From NCBI GenBank assembly GCA_965228435.1, contig OZ245818.1:5704001-5768000 (forward strand): a stretch of 64,000 nt of DNA, read 5' to 3'. Both the position numbers and the translations under genes were made by a program. The notes beneath the pieces are model-generated. The model was not told the DNA's origin and did not search any database. It saw nothing but the letters and a program-made list of their open reading frames with translations. This DNA comes from Hoeflea_A sp965228435 (lineage in GTDB: Bacteria > Pseudomonadota > Alphaproteobacteria > Rhizobiales > Rhizobiaceae). Numbering within the stretch: the stretch's first letter is position 1; each line of letters begins with the position of its first letter. Below, piece by piece: positions 43,411 through 52,886 of this stretch.

Positions 43411-46095
43411 ATGCTGTTGAGAACAGACAAACAGTCCCTCCGTCAGACAAGAACGACCTGCCCCTATTGTGGTGTGGGATGCGGGGTCGTGGTGGAAACC
43501 GGGTCGCACGGTCCGGTCATCATCAAGGGCGATCATGATCATCCGGCCAATTACGGGAAGTTGTGTTCCAAGGGATCGGCGCTGGGCGAAACGCTGGGTC
43601 TCGAGGGGCGGCTGATCCATCCGGAAATCCATGGTGAACGAGCCGACTGGGACACTGCGCTGGATCTGGTCGCTGATAAGCTCAACGAAGCGATTGAGCA
43701 GCACGGTCCCGATTCCGTTGCATTCTACGTGTCCGGTCAGTTGCTGACAGAAGACTACTACGTTGCCAACAAGCTGATGAAGGGGTTTGTTGGCAGCGCC
43801 AACATCGATACGAACTCACGGCTGTGCATGGCGTCCAGCGTGGCCGGCCACCGTCGCGCCTTTGGCGCCGATACGGTGCCAGGGACCTATTGCGACCTCG
43901 AGGCCGCCGATCTTGTGGTGCTGACCGGGTCGAATCTGGCCTGGTGTCACCCGGTTTTGTACCAGAGGCTACGTCATGCCAGGTCGGAACGGCCCGATCT
44001 GAAGGTCGTTCTGATCGATCCCCGGCGCACGATGACTGCTGAAATCGCTGACTTGCATCTTGCCATAAACCCCGACAGTGACGTCGCCCTGTTTGCCGGG
44101 CTGTTGCAGTTTCTGGCTGCAAAGCAGGTGGTTGATGAAGACTATGTCCGGTCCTATACCAACGGCTTCGATGAGACCTTGGCGGCGGCTTCGGAATACT
44201 CCCTCGATCGTGTTTGTTACGAGACCGGCGTCGACATCGCGGACATTCGAAGGTTCTTCGACTGGTTCGCCGCGACCGACAAGACCGTCACCGTCTATAG
44301 CCAGGGGGTCAACCAGTCGGTCTGCGGGACCGACAAGGTCAACGCGATCCTGAACTGCCACCTGGCAACGGGGCGCATTGGCAAACCTGGCGCGGGGCCG
44401 TTTTCGGTGACGGGTCAGCCCAACGCCATGGGCGGACGAGAGGTGGGTGGCCTGGCCAACATGCTCGCGGCGCACATGGATCTGGAAAACGCGCAACACC
44501 GCAGCATTGTCCAGGACTTCTGGAAGTCGCCAAGGATCGCGGATCGCGCCGGGTTAAAAGCCGTGGACATGTTTCAGGCAGTGGCGGACGGGCGCATCAA
44601 AGTGCTGTGGATCATGGCGACCAATCCGGTCGACAGCATGCCGGAGGCGGACCGCGTCAGGGAGGCGATTTCAGAGTGCCCGTTTGTTGTCGTTTCCGAC
44701 GTCGTGGCAAAAACGGACACCACCGTTCTTGCCGACGTCAAGCTGCCATCGACAGCTTGGGGCGAGAAAGACGGGACGGTGACGAATTCGGAACGCCGTA
44801 TTTCCAGGCAGCGCAGCTTTCTTTCCGCTCCGGGCGAAACCCGTCCTGATTGGTGGCAACTCACCCAGGTAGCGCGTCGCATGGGATTCGCGGATGCATT
44901 CGACTACCCGGATGTATCGGCTATTTTTCGGGAGCATGCAGCCCTTTCGGCTGCCGGAAATGATGGGGCCCGCGATTTCGATATTGGCGCTTTGCAGACC
45001 ATATCTAAGAGTGACTACGAGGACCTGAACCCTTGCCAATGGCCCGTGCGGGATCGCTCTGACGAGACACCGAAGCGGTTCTTTGCGAATGGGGGATATT
45101 TTACCCCGGACGGCAAAGCACGTTTCGTCGTTCCGGATGATGTGCGGGCGACACCGGAGCTGGCGACCGGCGAATTCATCCTGAACACGGGCCGTGTTCG
45201 CGATCACTGGCACACCATGACCCGAACGGCCAAGAGCGAGCGCCTGTCCGCGCATGTTGCCGAACCCTATGTCGAAATCCACCCGGATGATGCGGCGGCC
45301 ATCGGGGTAGGTGACGCGGATATCGTCGAAGTCGAGAACGGGCTTGGCCGCATTCTTGTTCGGGCTCTGCTGACGGACCGGCAGCGCAAGGGGAGTCTTT
45401 TCGTTCCGATCCACTGGACGGACCAATACGCGGCTCAAGTGCGCGTGGACCGGCTCGTGCCAGCCGTCACCGATCGTTTTTCCGGGCAACCTGCCTCCAA
45501 GAACGTTGCCGTGGCTGCCCGTCCATTTCCGGCGCGGCAATTCGGGTTTGCCGTATCCGTCAATCGTCCGGAACCAGGCGACAGCGACTATTGGGCCGTC
45601 GCGCAATGCTATGGCGGATGGCGCATCGAACTGGCCTGGCATCGGCCGTTGAAGGATGTGGCCGAATTTGCACAACGGCTTTTCGCCGTTCACGGTGGGG
45701 CCGAACTGGATTGCCCCGCCTATCAGGATGCACAAAAGGGCGATCACAGGGTGGCAGTCTACGATCGCGGGCGTTTTGCAGGAGCGCTCTATCTCTCCCC
45801 GCAACCTGTTGCGGTGTCGCGCGCATGGGCGGTTGAGCAGATGGTCAACAGGCCGGAGCACCTGAAATCACGGCACCATATGATTGCTGGCAGGCCGGGC
45901 GTGGATCAGCCGGATCCGGGGCCGATTGTCTGCGCCTGCAATGGCGTCGGCGCGAATGTCATAGCCAAGAGCGTCAGGGAAGGAAGTGCTTCAGTCGACG
46001 ATGTTGGGAGTGCAACGGGCGCCGGGACCGATTGTGGATCCTGTCGTGCAGAAATCAGTGCGTTGATCGATGAATACCGTTCCGTTCAGGCTTAG
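43411..46095 (+). CDS. nasA: Assimilatory nitrate reductase, catalytic subunit
   Basis: An 894-residue molybdopterin oxidoreductase. The N-terminal [4Fe-4S] ligands are Cys17, Cys20 and Cys24 (TCPYCGVGCGVVVE) with a fourth in GKLCSKGSALGE. The bis-MGD domains follow (SSVAGHRRAFGADTVPG, ATNPVDSMPEAD), then the C-terminal dinucleotide-binding domain. A BFD-like [2Fe-2S] domain ends the protein (IVCACNGVGAN and TDCGSCRAEI), giving it its own electron-entry site. It reduces nitrate to nitrite in the cytoplasm. Starts at the base after the nirD stop. Confidence 0.95.
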   Translation: MLLRTDKQSLRQTRTTCPYCGVGCGVVVETGSHGPVIIKGDHDHPANYGKLCSKGSALGETLGLEGRLIHPEIHGERADWDTALDLVADKLNEAIEQHGPDSVAFYVSGQLLTEDYYVANKLMKGFVGSANIDTNSRLCMASSVAGHRRAFGADTVPGTYCDLEAADLVVLTGSNLAWCHPVLYQRLRHARSERPDLKVVLIDPRRTMTAEIADLHLAINPDSDVALFAGLLQFLAAKQVVDEDYVRSYTNGFDETLAAASEYSLDRVCYETGVDIADIRRFFDWFAATDKTVTVYSQGVNQSVCGTDKVNAILNCHLATGRIGKPGAGPFSVTGQPNAMGGREVGGLANMLAAHMDLENAQHRSIVQDFWKSPRIADRAGLKAVDMFQAVADGRIKVLWIMATNPVDSMPEADRVREAISECPFVVVSDVVAKTDTTVLADVKLPSTAWGEKDGTVTNSERRISRQRSFLSAPGETRPDWWQLTQVARRMGFADAFDYPDVSAIFREHAALSAAGNDGARDFDIGALQTISKSDYEDLNPCQWPVRDRSDETPKRFFANGGYFTPDGKARFVVPDDVRATPELATGEFILNTGRVRDHWHTMTRTAKSERLSAHVAEPYVEIHPDDAAAIGVGDADIVEVENGLGRILVRALLTDRQRKGSLFVPIHWTDQYAAQVRVDRLVPAVTDRFSGQPASKNVAVAARPFPARQFGFAVSVNRPEPGDSDYWAVAQCYGGWRIELAWHRPLKDVAEFAQRLFAVHGGAELDCPAYQDAQKGDHRVAVYDRGRFAGALYLSPQPVAVSRAWAVEQMVNRPEHLKSRHHMIAGRPGVDQPDPGPIVCACNGVGANVIAKSVREGSASVDDVGSATGAGTDCGSCRAEISALIDEYRSVQA

Positions 46096-47095
46096 CGGGC
46101 AAGCCGCTGCCCGACGCGCGCACCGCCGCGAACGGATCGGAGCGTTGGCGTCACTGCCGATTTTCTTGCGGCTTTCGGGCAAACGGGTGGTCGTCGTGGG
46201 CGGTTCGGATGCCGCTGCCTGGAAGATCGAATTGCTGGTTGCTTCCGGGGCCAATGTTCAAGTCGTGACCAAGGCCGTTGGACCCGTTTTGGCAAAGCTG
46301 ATCGAGGCGGAGTCCGACGCAGGGCGCATCACCGTTGATGACTCGGAATGGACCCGAGAATCACTGCGCGGGTCGGTCGTCGTCATTGGCGATTTCGAGG
46401 ATGACGAGGAAGCCGAGCGCTTCCATACCACCTGCCGCGACGTCGGCGTTCCGGTCAATATCATAGACCGACCGGATTATTGCGATTTTCAGTTCGGCTC
46501 GATCGTCAATCGCGGGCCGGTGGTCATCGGCGTTTCAACCGACGGAGCCGCGCCCATTCTCGGTCAGGCAATTCGCCGCCGCATTGAGGCTGCTTTGCCA
46601 CCCTTCATCGCTGAATGGGCGAATATCGCCCGGTTGGTGCGACGCCAAGTCACCGGGATGCTGTCCGTCGGGCGTCAGCGCAGGGAATTCTGGGAGCGCT
46701 TTGTCGATCACGCCTTTGCCGGTCCGCCGCCCGAGGACGCCGTTGATCGCGTGGTTGGCGATTGCCGGAACGTGGTGCGCGAGACGCCTCGCGCATCGGG
46801 TCGAGCTATGCTGATTGAAGCCGCGCGCGATCCTGAACTGTTGACGATCGGTGCGATGCGCCGTTTGCAAAGTGCGGATATCATCCTTCACACCCCCGAG
46901 GTTCCGAATGCTGTTTTGGAGCTTGCTCGACGGGAGGCCGTGCGACACACGATATCTCCACAGGAGTTGACGGCCGTTGAGATCGGAAAATCAGTCGACC
47001 AGGGCAGGGCCGTTGCCGTCGTTACCACGGTTTCCGACATGCGCGATCTGGAAGCGGCGATGAAGCATCGGGGTGTTCAGGTCGAACGGATCTGA
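46070..47095 (+). CDS. cysG: Siroheme synthase (precorrin-2 dehydrogenase/ferrochelatase) with truncated SUMT domain
   Basis: A 341-residue CysG-type protein. Residues about 28-240 form the CysG(B)/Met8p module (LPIFLRLSGKRVVVVGGSDAAAWK, DFQFGSIVNRGPVVIGVSTDGAAPILGQAIR), which oxidises precorrin-2 and inserts iron to make siroheme for NirB. The last 100 residues resemble only the start of uroporphyrinogen methyltransferase (DPELLTIGAMRRLQSADIILH); the methyltransferase is normally about 240 residues, so this half is incomplete and a separate CobA-type enzyme must supply precorrin-2. The start lies 26 bases inside nasA. Confidence 0.87.
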   Translation: MNTVPFRLSGQAAARRAHRRERIGALASLPIFLRLSGKRVVVVGGSDAAAWKIELLVASGANVQVVTKAVGPVLAKLIEAESDAGRITVDDSEWTRESLRGSVVVIGDFEDDEEAERFHTTCRDVGVPVNIIDRPDYCDFQFGSIVNRGPVVIGVSTDGAAPILGQAIRRRIEAALPPFIAEWANIARLVRRQVTGMLSVGRQRREFWERFVDHAFAGPPPEDAVDRVVGDCRNVVRETPRASGRAMLIEAARDPELLTIGAMRRLQSADIILHTPEVPNAVLELARREAVRHTISPQELTAVEIGKSVDQGRAVAVVTTVSDMRDLEAAMKHRGVQVERI

Positions 47096-47105
47096 CCGGC
47101 GCCGA

Positions 47106-48035
47106 TCAGACGCTCTGCGGCATTTCCGCTGTGACCCGGCGCAAAATGTCGGCAAAGGTCTGGGCTGCAGGCTCGAGTGCAGCCTGGGCCCTGGTGTTCA
47201 GGCCAACCGAACCGATGGTCGATTCCGTGTCGATGGGAAGGGTGACGTATTCGCCGCTATCGACTTCGTTCGCGACTACGCCGCGGGATATGATCCAGAT
47301 GGCCTGATAGCGCCTGACGAAGGCGTGGCCGAACGGATCAGATACTGTTTCGATGGCTTTCAATGGTTGCGAGATACCCTGTTCAATGAACAATCGATCG
47401 ACGAAGGGGCGGATGATCGACTGGCGTGGCGGGACCAGCACCGGGTAGTCGTTCAATGCCTCGATCACGAACCTGCGACGGCCAGCCAACGGATGGTCTG
47501 CGTGGGTGGCGAAGATAACCTTGTCGCGGAACAGGGGTTCGAAGACCAGGCCTTGCATGTTTTCAGGAGCGGGAAGGCGTCCCATGACAAGGTCGAGCTC
47601 GCCGACCCGCAATTGATCGAGAAGCACCCGGTTTTCTCCAGTGACCACCTTGAGGCGATTTTGAACACCGGCCTCGATAAAGCGGGCGACGGCTGCGGGT
47701 ACGATCGTTGCCGAAACTGTGGGCAGCGCGCCAAGCCGAACCATCGGACCGTCTGCCAAACTCAATTGAGCCAGCGCATTGATGCCGCCACGGGCGGAGG
47801 CAAGGCTGCTGCCGGCGAAGCGAAGGAAGACTTCGCCATATTCGGAGATGCGAATGCCGCGTCCGTCTTTCTCGACCAGCGGCTTGCCGCAGATCTCCTC
47901 TAGCTCCCGAATTGTCCGCGTGACAGCCGGCTGAGTCAGGTGCAGGATTTCGGCAGCGCGGCTCACGCTTTTTTGCCGCGCTACTTCAACGAAGGTTTCA
48001 AGATGTCTGAGTTTGAGGCGGCGTAGGATATTCAT
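47106..48035 (-). CDS. pcaQ: LysR-family regulator PcaQ
   Basis: A 309-residue LysR protein: winged helix LRHLETFVEVARQKSVSRAAEILHLTQPAVTRTIRELE, then an effector domain (GALPTVSATIVPAAV, MGRLPAPENMQGLVFEPL). This matches PcaQ, which in rhizobia activates protocatechuate genes in response to beta-carboxymuconolactone. It is divergent from pcaC across 148 bases. I did not find the published PcaQ box (ATAACC and GGTTAA spaced by four) there. Confidence 0.9.
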   Translation of the reverse strand: MNILRRLKLRHLETFVEVARQKSVSRAAEILHLTQPAVTRTIRELEEICGKPLVEKDGRGIRISEYGEVFLRFAGSSLASARGGINALAQLSLADGPMVRLGALPTVSATIVPAAVARFIEAGVQNRLKVVTGENRVLLDQLRVGELDLVMGRLPAPENMQGLVFEPLFRDKVIFATHADHPLAGRRRFVIEALNDYPVLVPPRQSIIRPFVDRLFIEQGISQPLKAIETVSDPFGHAFVRRYQAIWIISRGVVANEVDSGEYVTLPIDTESTIGSVGLNTRAQAALEPAAQTFADILRRVTAEMPQSV

Positions 48036-48183
48036 ACCAGTTTCGATATTTGAAGGGTGTCTTTATTCATTTTTCATCCCGATTTAAATATGTAATTGTG
48101 GCGTTGTCGAGCATTTTTGGGACAGAGGCATCTCCGGTGCGTGGCACTGGAACGAAGTCCGGTTCGGCGTTTTGGAGAAGGCC

Positions 48184-48603
48184 ATGAACGATCACGCATC
48201 CGGGACCAATTGGCACCAAACGGGAATGGCGACCCGACGAACCGTGCTGGGCAATGCCCATGTCGACCGGGCGGAGGCCAACAAGACCGGGTTCGATGCG
48301 CCCTTTCAGGACATGATTGTCGATGCTGCCTGGGGGCATGTCTGGTCTCGGCCGGCCTGGACCCTTCGAGAGCGTTCGATCGTCACGATTGCGCTCCTCG
48401 CGGCTCTTGGCCATGACGACGAGGTCGCGATGCATATCCGGGCGACTGCCAACACAGGCGCAACCCGTGATGACATTTGCGAGGCCTTGTTGCATGTCGG
48501 CATCTACGCCGGTGTTCCGGCGGCGAACCACGCCATCAAGATTGCCAAAGCAACGTTCGAGGAAATGGACAAGGCGACAGAAGAGGAGGGCGATCATGCG
48601 TAA
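48184..48603 (+). CDS. pcaC: 4-carboxymuconolactone decarboxylase
   Basis: A 139-residue CMD-family protein: WGHVWSRPAWTLRERSIVTIALLAALGHDDEVAMHIRATANTG is the hallmark. It converts 4-carboxymuconolactone to the enol-lactone. Start at the ATG 48184, with GGAGAAG just before it. The end overlaps pcaH by eight bases. Confidence 0.93.
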   Translation: MNDHASGTNWHQTGMATRRTVLGNAHVDRAEANKTGFDAPFQDMIVDAAWGHVWSRPAWTLRERSIVTIALLAALGHDDEVAMHIRATANTGATRDDICEALLHVGIYAGVPAANHAIKIAKATFEEMDKATEEEGDHA

Positions 48604-49336
48604 CCAGACACCGGAGAACGGCGCGTTTTTTGTCCGCGACCGCCAGTGGCACCCGAAGGCCTACACGCCCGACTACAAGACGAGCGTCACCCGCTCGCCC
48701 CAGAAGGCGCTGATTTCCATGCCCAACGGCATCAGCGAGATTACCGGCCCGGTGTTCGGTCACGACATCCTCGGCGAGCTGGATGACGACCTGATCCACA
48801 ACTTTGCCAAGCCTGGCGAAAGTGCCATCGGTCCACGCATCATCGTTCATGGAAAGATCCTCGATGAGCGCGGCAAGGGCGTGCCTGGCGTTCTGGTTGA
48901 GTTCTGGCAGGCCAATGCCGGTGGACGATACCGTCACGTGAAAGAAGGCTATACGGCGCCGCTCGATCCGAATTTCGGCGGTTGCGGTCGGACAATTACC
49001 GACGAGGAAGGGTCCTACGCCTTCCGCACTGTCAAGCCGGGGCCTTATCCCTGGCCCAACGGTATCAACGACTGGCGGCCGGCCCACATCCATTTCTCGC
49101 TGTTCGGTTCCGGTTTTGCGCAGCGGCTGATCACTCAGATGTATTTCGAAGGTGACCCGCTCATTCCATTGTGCCCCATCGTGCGCACCATCACCGACCA
49201 GGCGGCGATCGACCAGTTGGTCGCGCCCCTCGACATGATGAACACGATTCCCATGGATGCGCGCGCCTACAAGTTCGACATGGTCTTGCGCGGTCGCCGC
49301 TCGACGATGTTCGAGAACCGGCCGGAGGGCAACTAG
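48596..49336 (+). CDS. pcaH: Protocatechuate 3,4-dioxygenase, beta subunit
   Basis: A 246-residue intradiol dioxygenase beta chain. The non-heme Fe(III) ligands are visible: tyrosines in GGRYRHV and PGPYPWPN and histidines in RPAHIHFSLFG. Together with PcaG it cleaves protocatechuate between the hydroxyls to 3-carboxy-cis,cis-muconate. ATG at 48596 follows GAGGAGGG. Confidence 0.95.
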   Translation: MRNQTPENGAFFVRDRQWHPKAYTPDYKTSVTRSPQKALISMPNGISEITGPVFGHDILGELDDDLIHNFAKPGESAIGPRIIVHGKILDERGKGVPGVLVEFWQANAGGRYRHVKEGYTAPLDPNFGGCGRTITDEEGSYAFRTVKPGPYPWPNGINDWRPAHIHFSLFGSGFAQRLITQMYFEGDPLIPLCPIVRTITDQAAIDQLVAPLDMMNTIPMDARAYKFDMVLRGRRSTMFENRPEGN

Positions 49337-49951
49337 ATGGTACAGAAACTCGATCACCTCAAGGAAACGCCGTCGCAGACCGCAGGCCCTTATGTTCACA
49401 TCGGCTGCGTGCCGAATTTCAGCGGCATCGAAGGCATCTTTCCGGAGGACCTCGGCAATGCCATGGTCAATGACCAGACCCGAGGTGAACGGATCACCAT
49501 CATCGGACAGGTTTTCGACGGCACCGGGACACCGCTTCGCGATGCCATGCTGGAGATCTGGCAGGCGGACAGCGACGGCCTCTACAACAGCCCTTCGGAG
49601 CTTCGCGGTACAGCTGACCCGAACTTCGCAGGCTGGGGACGCCAGCCGACCGATATGGAGACAGGCACTTTCCGGTTCGAAACCGTCAAACCGGGGCGCG
49701 TCCCGCTTGCAGACGGTCGCCTGCAGGCGCCGCACGTCAATTTCTGGATCGTCGCGCGCGGCATCAACCTCGGCCTCAATACGCGCATGTATTTTGCCGA
49801 CGAGGAGGCCGCCAACGCCGAGGATCCCATCCTGCAAAGGGTCGAACACAAAGTCCGGGTTCCGACCTTGCTGGCCGCGCGGGACGGGGACGGATACCGT
49901 TTCGACATCCGTCTGCAGGGCGACGACGAAACCATTTTCTTTGATATCTGA
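49337..49951 (+). CDS. pcaG: Protocatechuate 3,4-dioxygenase, alpha subunit
   Basis: A 204-residue alpha chain with the family start (KETPSQTAGPYVHIGCVP) and LEIWQADSDGLYNSP / GWGRQPTDMETGTFRFETVKPG. It lacks the full iron ligand set, as expected of PcaG. The ATG abuts the pcaH stop, as is usual for this obligate heteromer. Confidence 0.94.
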   Translation: MVQKLDHLKETPSQTAGPYVHIGCVPNFSGIEGIFPEDLGNAMVNDQTRGERITIIGQVFDGTGTPLRDAMLEIWQADSDGLYNSPSELRGTADPNFAGWGRQPTDMETGTFRFETVKPGRVPLADGRLQAPHVNFWIVARGINLGLNTRMYFADEEAANAEDPILQRVEHKVRVPTLLAARDGDGYRFDIRLQGDDETIFFDI

Positions 49952-49962
49952 GGGAAGCCGTC

Positions 49963-50817
49963 ATGGCTGAGTTCTGTTCGCTTCAAGAGGCGGTCGCCGA
50001 CAATCTGCACGATGGTGATATGGCCGCATTCGAAGGCTTCACCCATCTGATCCCGCATGCGGCCGCACATGAAGCAATCCGCCAGGAGCGCCGCGATCTG
50101 ACACTGGTGCGCATGACGCCCGATATGGTCTACGACCAGATGGTTGGCATGGGAATGGCGCGCAAGATGATCTTTTCCTACGCCGGCAATCCGGGTGTGG
50201 GGCTGCTGCGACGGGTTCGCGATGCCGTCGAGAACGGCTGGCCCCACCGTCTGGAATTGGAAGAGCACAGCCACGCGGCCATGGCCAATGCCTATGAGGC
50301 TGGAGCAGCCGGACTGCCGTGTGCCATCTTCAGAGGTTACCGCGGTGCCGAACTGGCTCGGGTCAACTCCAACATCAAATCGATAACCTGCCCATTCACG
50401 GGTGAAAGTCTCGCTGCTGTACCAGCGCTGCGACCCGATGTGAGCTTTATCCACGCGTCGAAGGCGGATCGTAAGGGCAATGTGCTCATCGAGGGCATTG
50501 TCGGGGTCCAGAAGGAAGCTGTTCTTGCGGCAAAACGGTCAGTGGTCACTGTCGAAGAAGTGGTCGACGACCTGGAGGCTCATCCGAACATGTGTGTGCT
50601 GCCTCACTGGACGGTTTCGGCGGTTTGTGTCGTGCCCGGCGGCGCTCATCCCTCCTATACCCAGGGTCATTATCCACGGGATAACGCCTATTATCTTGCC
50701 TGGGACAAGATTGCGGCCGACCGCGATCTGTTTCGCAGTTGGATGCAGGAGCATGTGTTGGACGCAACACCTGAAGTGTTTGCGGAGCGGGTGGCCAAAC
50801 TGGAGAGTGCGTCATGA
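49963..50817 (+). CDS. pcaI: 3-oxoadipate CoA-transferase, subunit A
   Basis: A 284-residue family I CoA-transferase alpha subunit: DGDMAAFEGFTHLIPHAAAHEAIRQ at the N terminus and VSFIHASKADRKGNVLIEG. It activates 3-oxoadipate with succinyl-CoA together with PcaJ. The larger size (284 against about 230 residues in Pseudomonas) is seen in many alphaproteobacterial and actinobacterial copies. The end overlaps pcaJ by ATGA. Confidence 0.9.
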   Translation: MAEFCSLQEAVADNLHDGDMAAFEGFTHLIPHAAAHEAIRQERRDLTLVRMTPDMVYDQMVGMGMARKMIFSYAGNPGVGLLRRVRDAVENGWPHRLELEEHSHAAMANAYEAGAAGLPCAIFRGYRGAELARVNSNIKSITCPFTGESLAAVPALRPDVSFIHASKADRKGNVLIEGIVGVQKEAVLAAKRSVVTVEEVVDDLEAHPNMCVLPHWTVSAVCVVPGGAHPSYTQGHYPRDNAYYLAWDKIAADRDLFRSWMQEHVLDATPEVFAERVAKLESAS

Positions 50818-51599
50818 GCGACCTTGGATTCACACCCGACGAAATGATGACCATTGCCGCGGCACGTGCCCTCAAGAACGACGATGTGTGTTTCGTCGGA
50901 ATCGGCGCACCCTCGGCGGCCTGCAACGTGGCGCGTCTGACCCACGCTCCCGATATCACCCTGATCTACGAAAGCGGGACGATCGGTACCGCGCCGGATG
51001 TCCTGCCTCTGTCCATTGGTGATGGCGAATTGTGCGACACGGCGCTGACCACGGTTTCGGTTCCGGAGATGTTTCGTTACTGGCTGCAGGGCGGCCGCGT
51101 CACCATCGGATTTCTCGGAGCTGCGCAGCTCGATCGTTTCGGAAACATCAACACAACGGTAATCGGCGATTACGAGCATCCGAAAACGCGTCTGCCGGGT
51201 GGGGGAGGCGCTCCTGAAATTGCCTCATCGTCGGGAGAGATCTACATCACCATGAAACAGTCGCTGCGTGGCATGGTCGAAAAGATCGATTTCTTCACCT
51301 CGTTCGGCCATGGCGACGGTGGCGATCATCGCCAGCGCCTTGGTATTGATACCAAAGGCCCAAGCCTGCTTATTACCGACCTGGCGATTTGGCGTCCGGA
51401 TCCGGAAACCAGGGAATTCACAGTGGTGTCACTCCACCCCGGCGTGACCCGCGACCAGGTTCAGTCAACATGCGGCTGGACCGTCAAGTTCGCGGAAGGG
51501 GTTGAAGAAACGCCCGCGCCAACTGAAATTGAGCTGAATACGTTGCGCGATCTCAAGGCGCGCACCCAGGCTGCCCATCAGGGCAGCAAAGCGTCATAA
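50814..51599 (+). CDS. pcaJ: 3-oxoadipate CoA-transferase, subunit B
   Basis: A 261-residue beta subunit. ITLIYESGTIG holds the glutamate that forms the CoA-thioester intermediate, and GFLGAAQLDRFGNINTTVIG and PGGGGAPEIASS are family signatures. Coupled to pcaI by start/stop overlap. Confidence 0.9.
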   Translation: MSDLGFTPDEMMTIAAARALKNDDVCFVGIGAPSAACNVARLTHAPDITLIYESGTIGTAPDVLPLSIGDGELCDTALTTVSVPEMFRYWLQGGRVTIGFLGAAQLDRFGNINTTVIGDYEHPKTRLPGGGGAPEIASSSGEIYITMKQSLRGMVEKIDFFTSFGHGDGGDHRQRLGIDTKGPSLLITDLAIWRPDPETREFTVVSLHPGVTRDQVQSTCGWTVKFAEGVEETPAPTEIELNTLRDLKARTQAAHQGSKAS

Positions 51600-51615
51600 A
51601 GGGACGGAAAAGTAT

Positions 51616-52818
51616 ATGCCGGAAGCTTTCATCTGCGATTACATCCGTTCGCCCATCGGCCGGTTCGGGGGCAGCCTGTCCACCGTGCGTGCCGATGACC
51701 TGGCGGCTGTGCCGCTGAGTGCATTGCGTGAGCGCAATCCTGACCTCGACTTCGAGGCGGTTGATGAAGTGCTTTACGGCTGCGCCAACCAGGCGGGCGA
51801 GGACAACCGGAACGTCGCCCGTATGGCGCTGTTGCTGGCTGGTTTGCCTCAAAGCATTCCCGGCGGGACCGTCAACAGGCTCTGCGGATCGGGCATGGAT
51901 GCGACGATCACCGCCGCGCGGGCCATTCGTGCCGGCGAGGCTGAGATGATCATCGCAGGAGGTGTGGAATCGATGTCGCGGGCGCCGTTTGTCATGCCCA
52001 AGGCCGATGCAGCGTTTTCGCGCAAGGCGGAGATCCACGACACGACCATCGGCTGGCGCTTCGTCAACCGTTTGATGAAGTCGCAATATGGCGTTGATTC
52101 GATGCCGGAGACCGCCGAAAACGTGGCTGAGGACTTCAACGTTTCGCGCGAAGACCAGGATGCCTTCGCCCTGCGCTCCCAGCAAAAGGCGGCCGCCGCC
52201 CAGGCCAATGGCCGTCTGGCGCAGGAAATCGCATCGGTGACCATCCCCAAGCGGCGCGGCGACCCGGTGGTTGTCGATCGTGACGAGCATCCGCGCGAAA
52301 CGTCGTTGGAAAAACTGGCTGGGTTGCCGGCACCATTTCGCGAAGGTGGATCCGTCACTGCGGGCAATGCCTCCGGGGTCAACGACGGCGCGGCCGCACT
52401 GATTGTCGCGTCGGAAGCCGCCGTCGAGGCACACGGTCTCAAGCCGATTGCCCGCATCATGGGTGGCGCAACGGCAGGCGTCGCTCCGCGCATCATGGGT
52501 TTCGGGCCGGCACCGGCGACGAAAAAGCTATGTGCGCGATTGGGTTTGTCGCCGACCGATTTCGAGGTGGTCGAGCTGAACGAAGCCTTTGCCAGTCAGG
52601 GTATCGCCGTGCTGCGCGACTTGGGTATCGAAGAAGATGCCGAGTTCGTCAACCCGAATGGCGGTGCGATTGCGCTCGGACATCCGCTGGGCATGTCGGG
52701 TGCGCGCATTACGGGCTCCGCAGCGCTGGAATTGTCGCAGCGTGGCGGAAAATATGCCTTGGCGACGATGTGTATCGGCGTCGGGCAGGGAATCGCGATC
52801 GCACTTGAGCGCGTCTGA
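51616..52818 (+). CDS. pcaF: 3-oxoadipyl-CoA thiolase
   Basis: A 400-residue thiolase: the acyl-carrying cysteine in NRLCGSGMDA (about residue 90), ESMSRAPFVMPK, the catalytic histidine in NPNGGAIALGHPLGMSGAR, and the second cysteine in MCIGVGQGIA. It cleaves 3-oxoadipyl-CoA to succinyl-CoA and acetyl-CoA, ending the pathway. GGGACGGAA precedes the ATG at 51616. Confidence 0.94.
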   Translation: MPEAFICDYIRSPIGRFGGSLSTVRADDLAAVPLSALRERNPDLDFEAVDEVLYGCANQAGEDNRNVARMALLLAGLPQSIPGGTVNRLCGSGMDATITAARAIRAGEAEMIIAGGVESMSRAPFVMPKADAAFSRKAEIHDTTIGWRFVNRLMKSQYGVDSMPETAENVAEDFNVSREDQDAFALRSQQKAAAAQANGRLAQEIASVTIPKRRGDPVVVDRDEHPRETSLEKLAGLPAPFREGGSVTAGNASGVNDGAAALIVASEAAVEAHGLKPIARIMGGATAGVAPRIMGFGPAPATKKLCARLGLSPTDFEVVELNEAFASQGIAVLRDLGIEEDAEFVNPNGGAIALGHPLGMSGARITGSAALELSQRGGKYALATMCIGVGQGIAIALERV

Positions 52819-52886
52819 TGGGTTCGAAAGTCTTTCGATAGCAGTGCTTTGTGAGGCGAACTTAAAAGTTGGATTCCGATCGGGCG

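Noticed and set aside
48036..48183. Published PcaQ box in the pcaQ-pcaC gap
   Set aside because: No ATAACC-N4-GGTTAA match was found; AT-rich palindromic fragments there are too weak to call.
52824..52838. TCGAAAG/CTTTCGA inverted repeat after pcaF as a terminator
   Set aside because: There is only one base between the arms, so no hairpin loop, and no T-tract follows.
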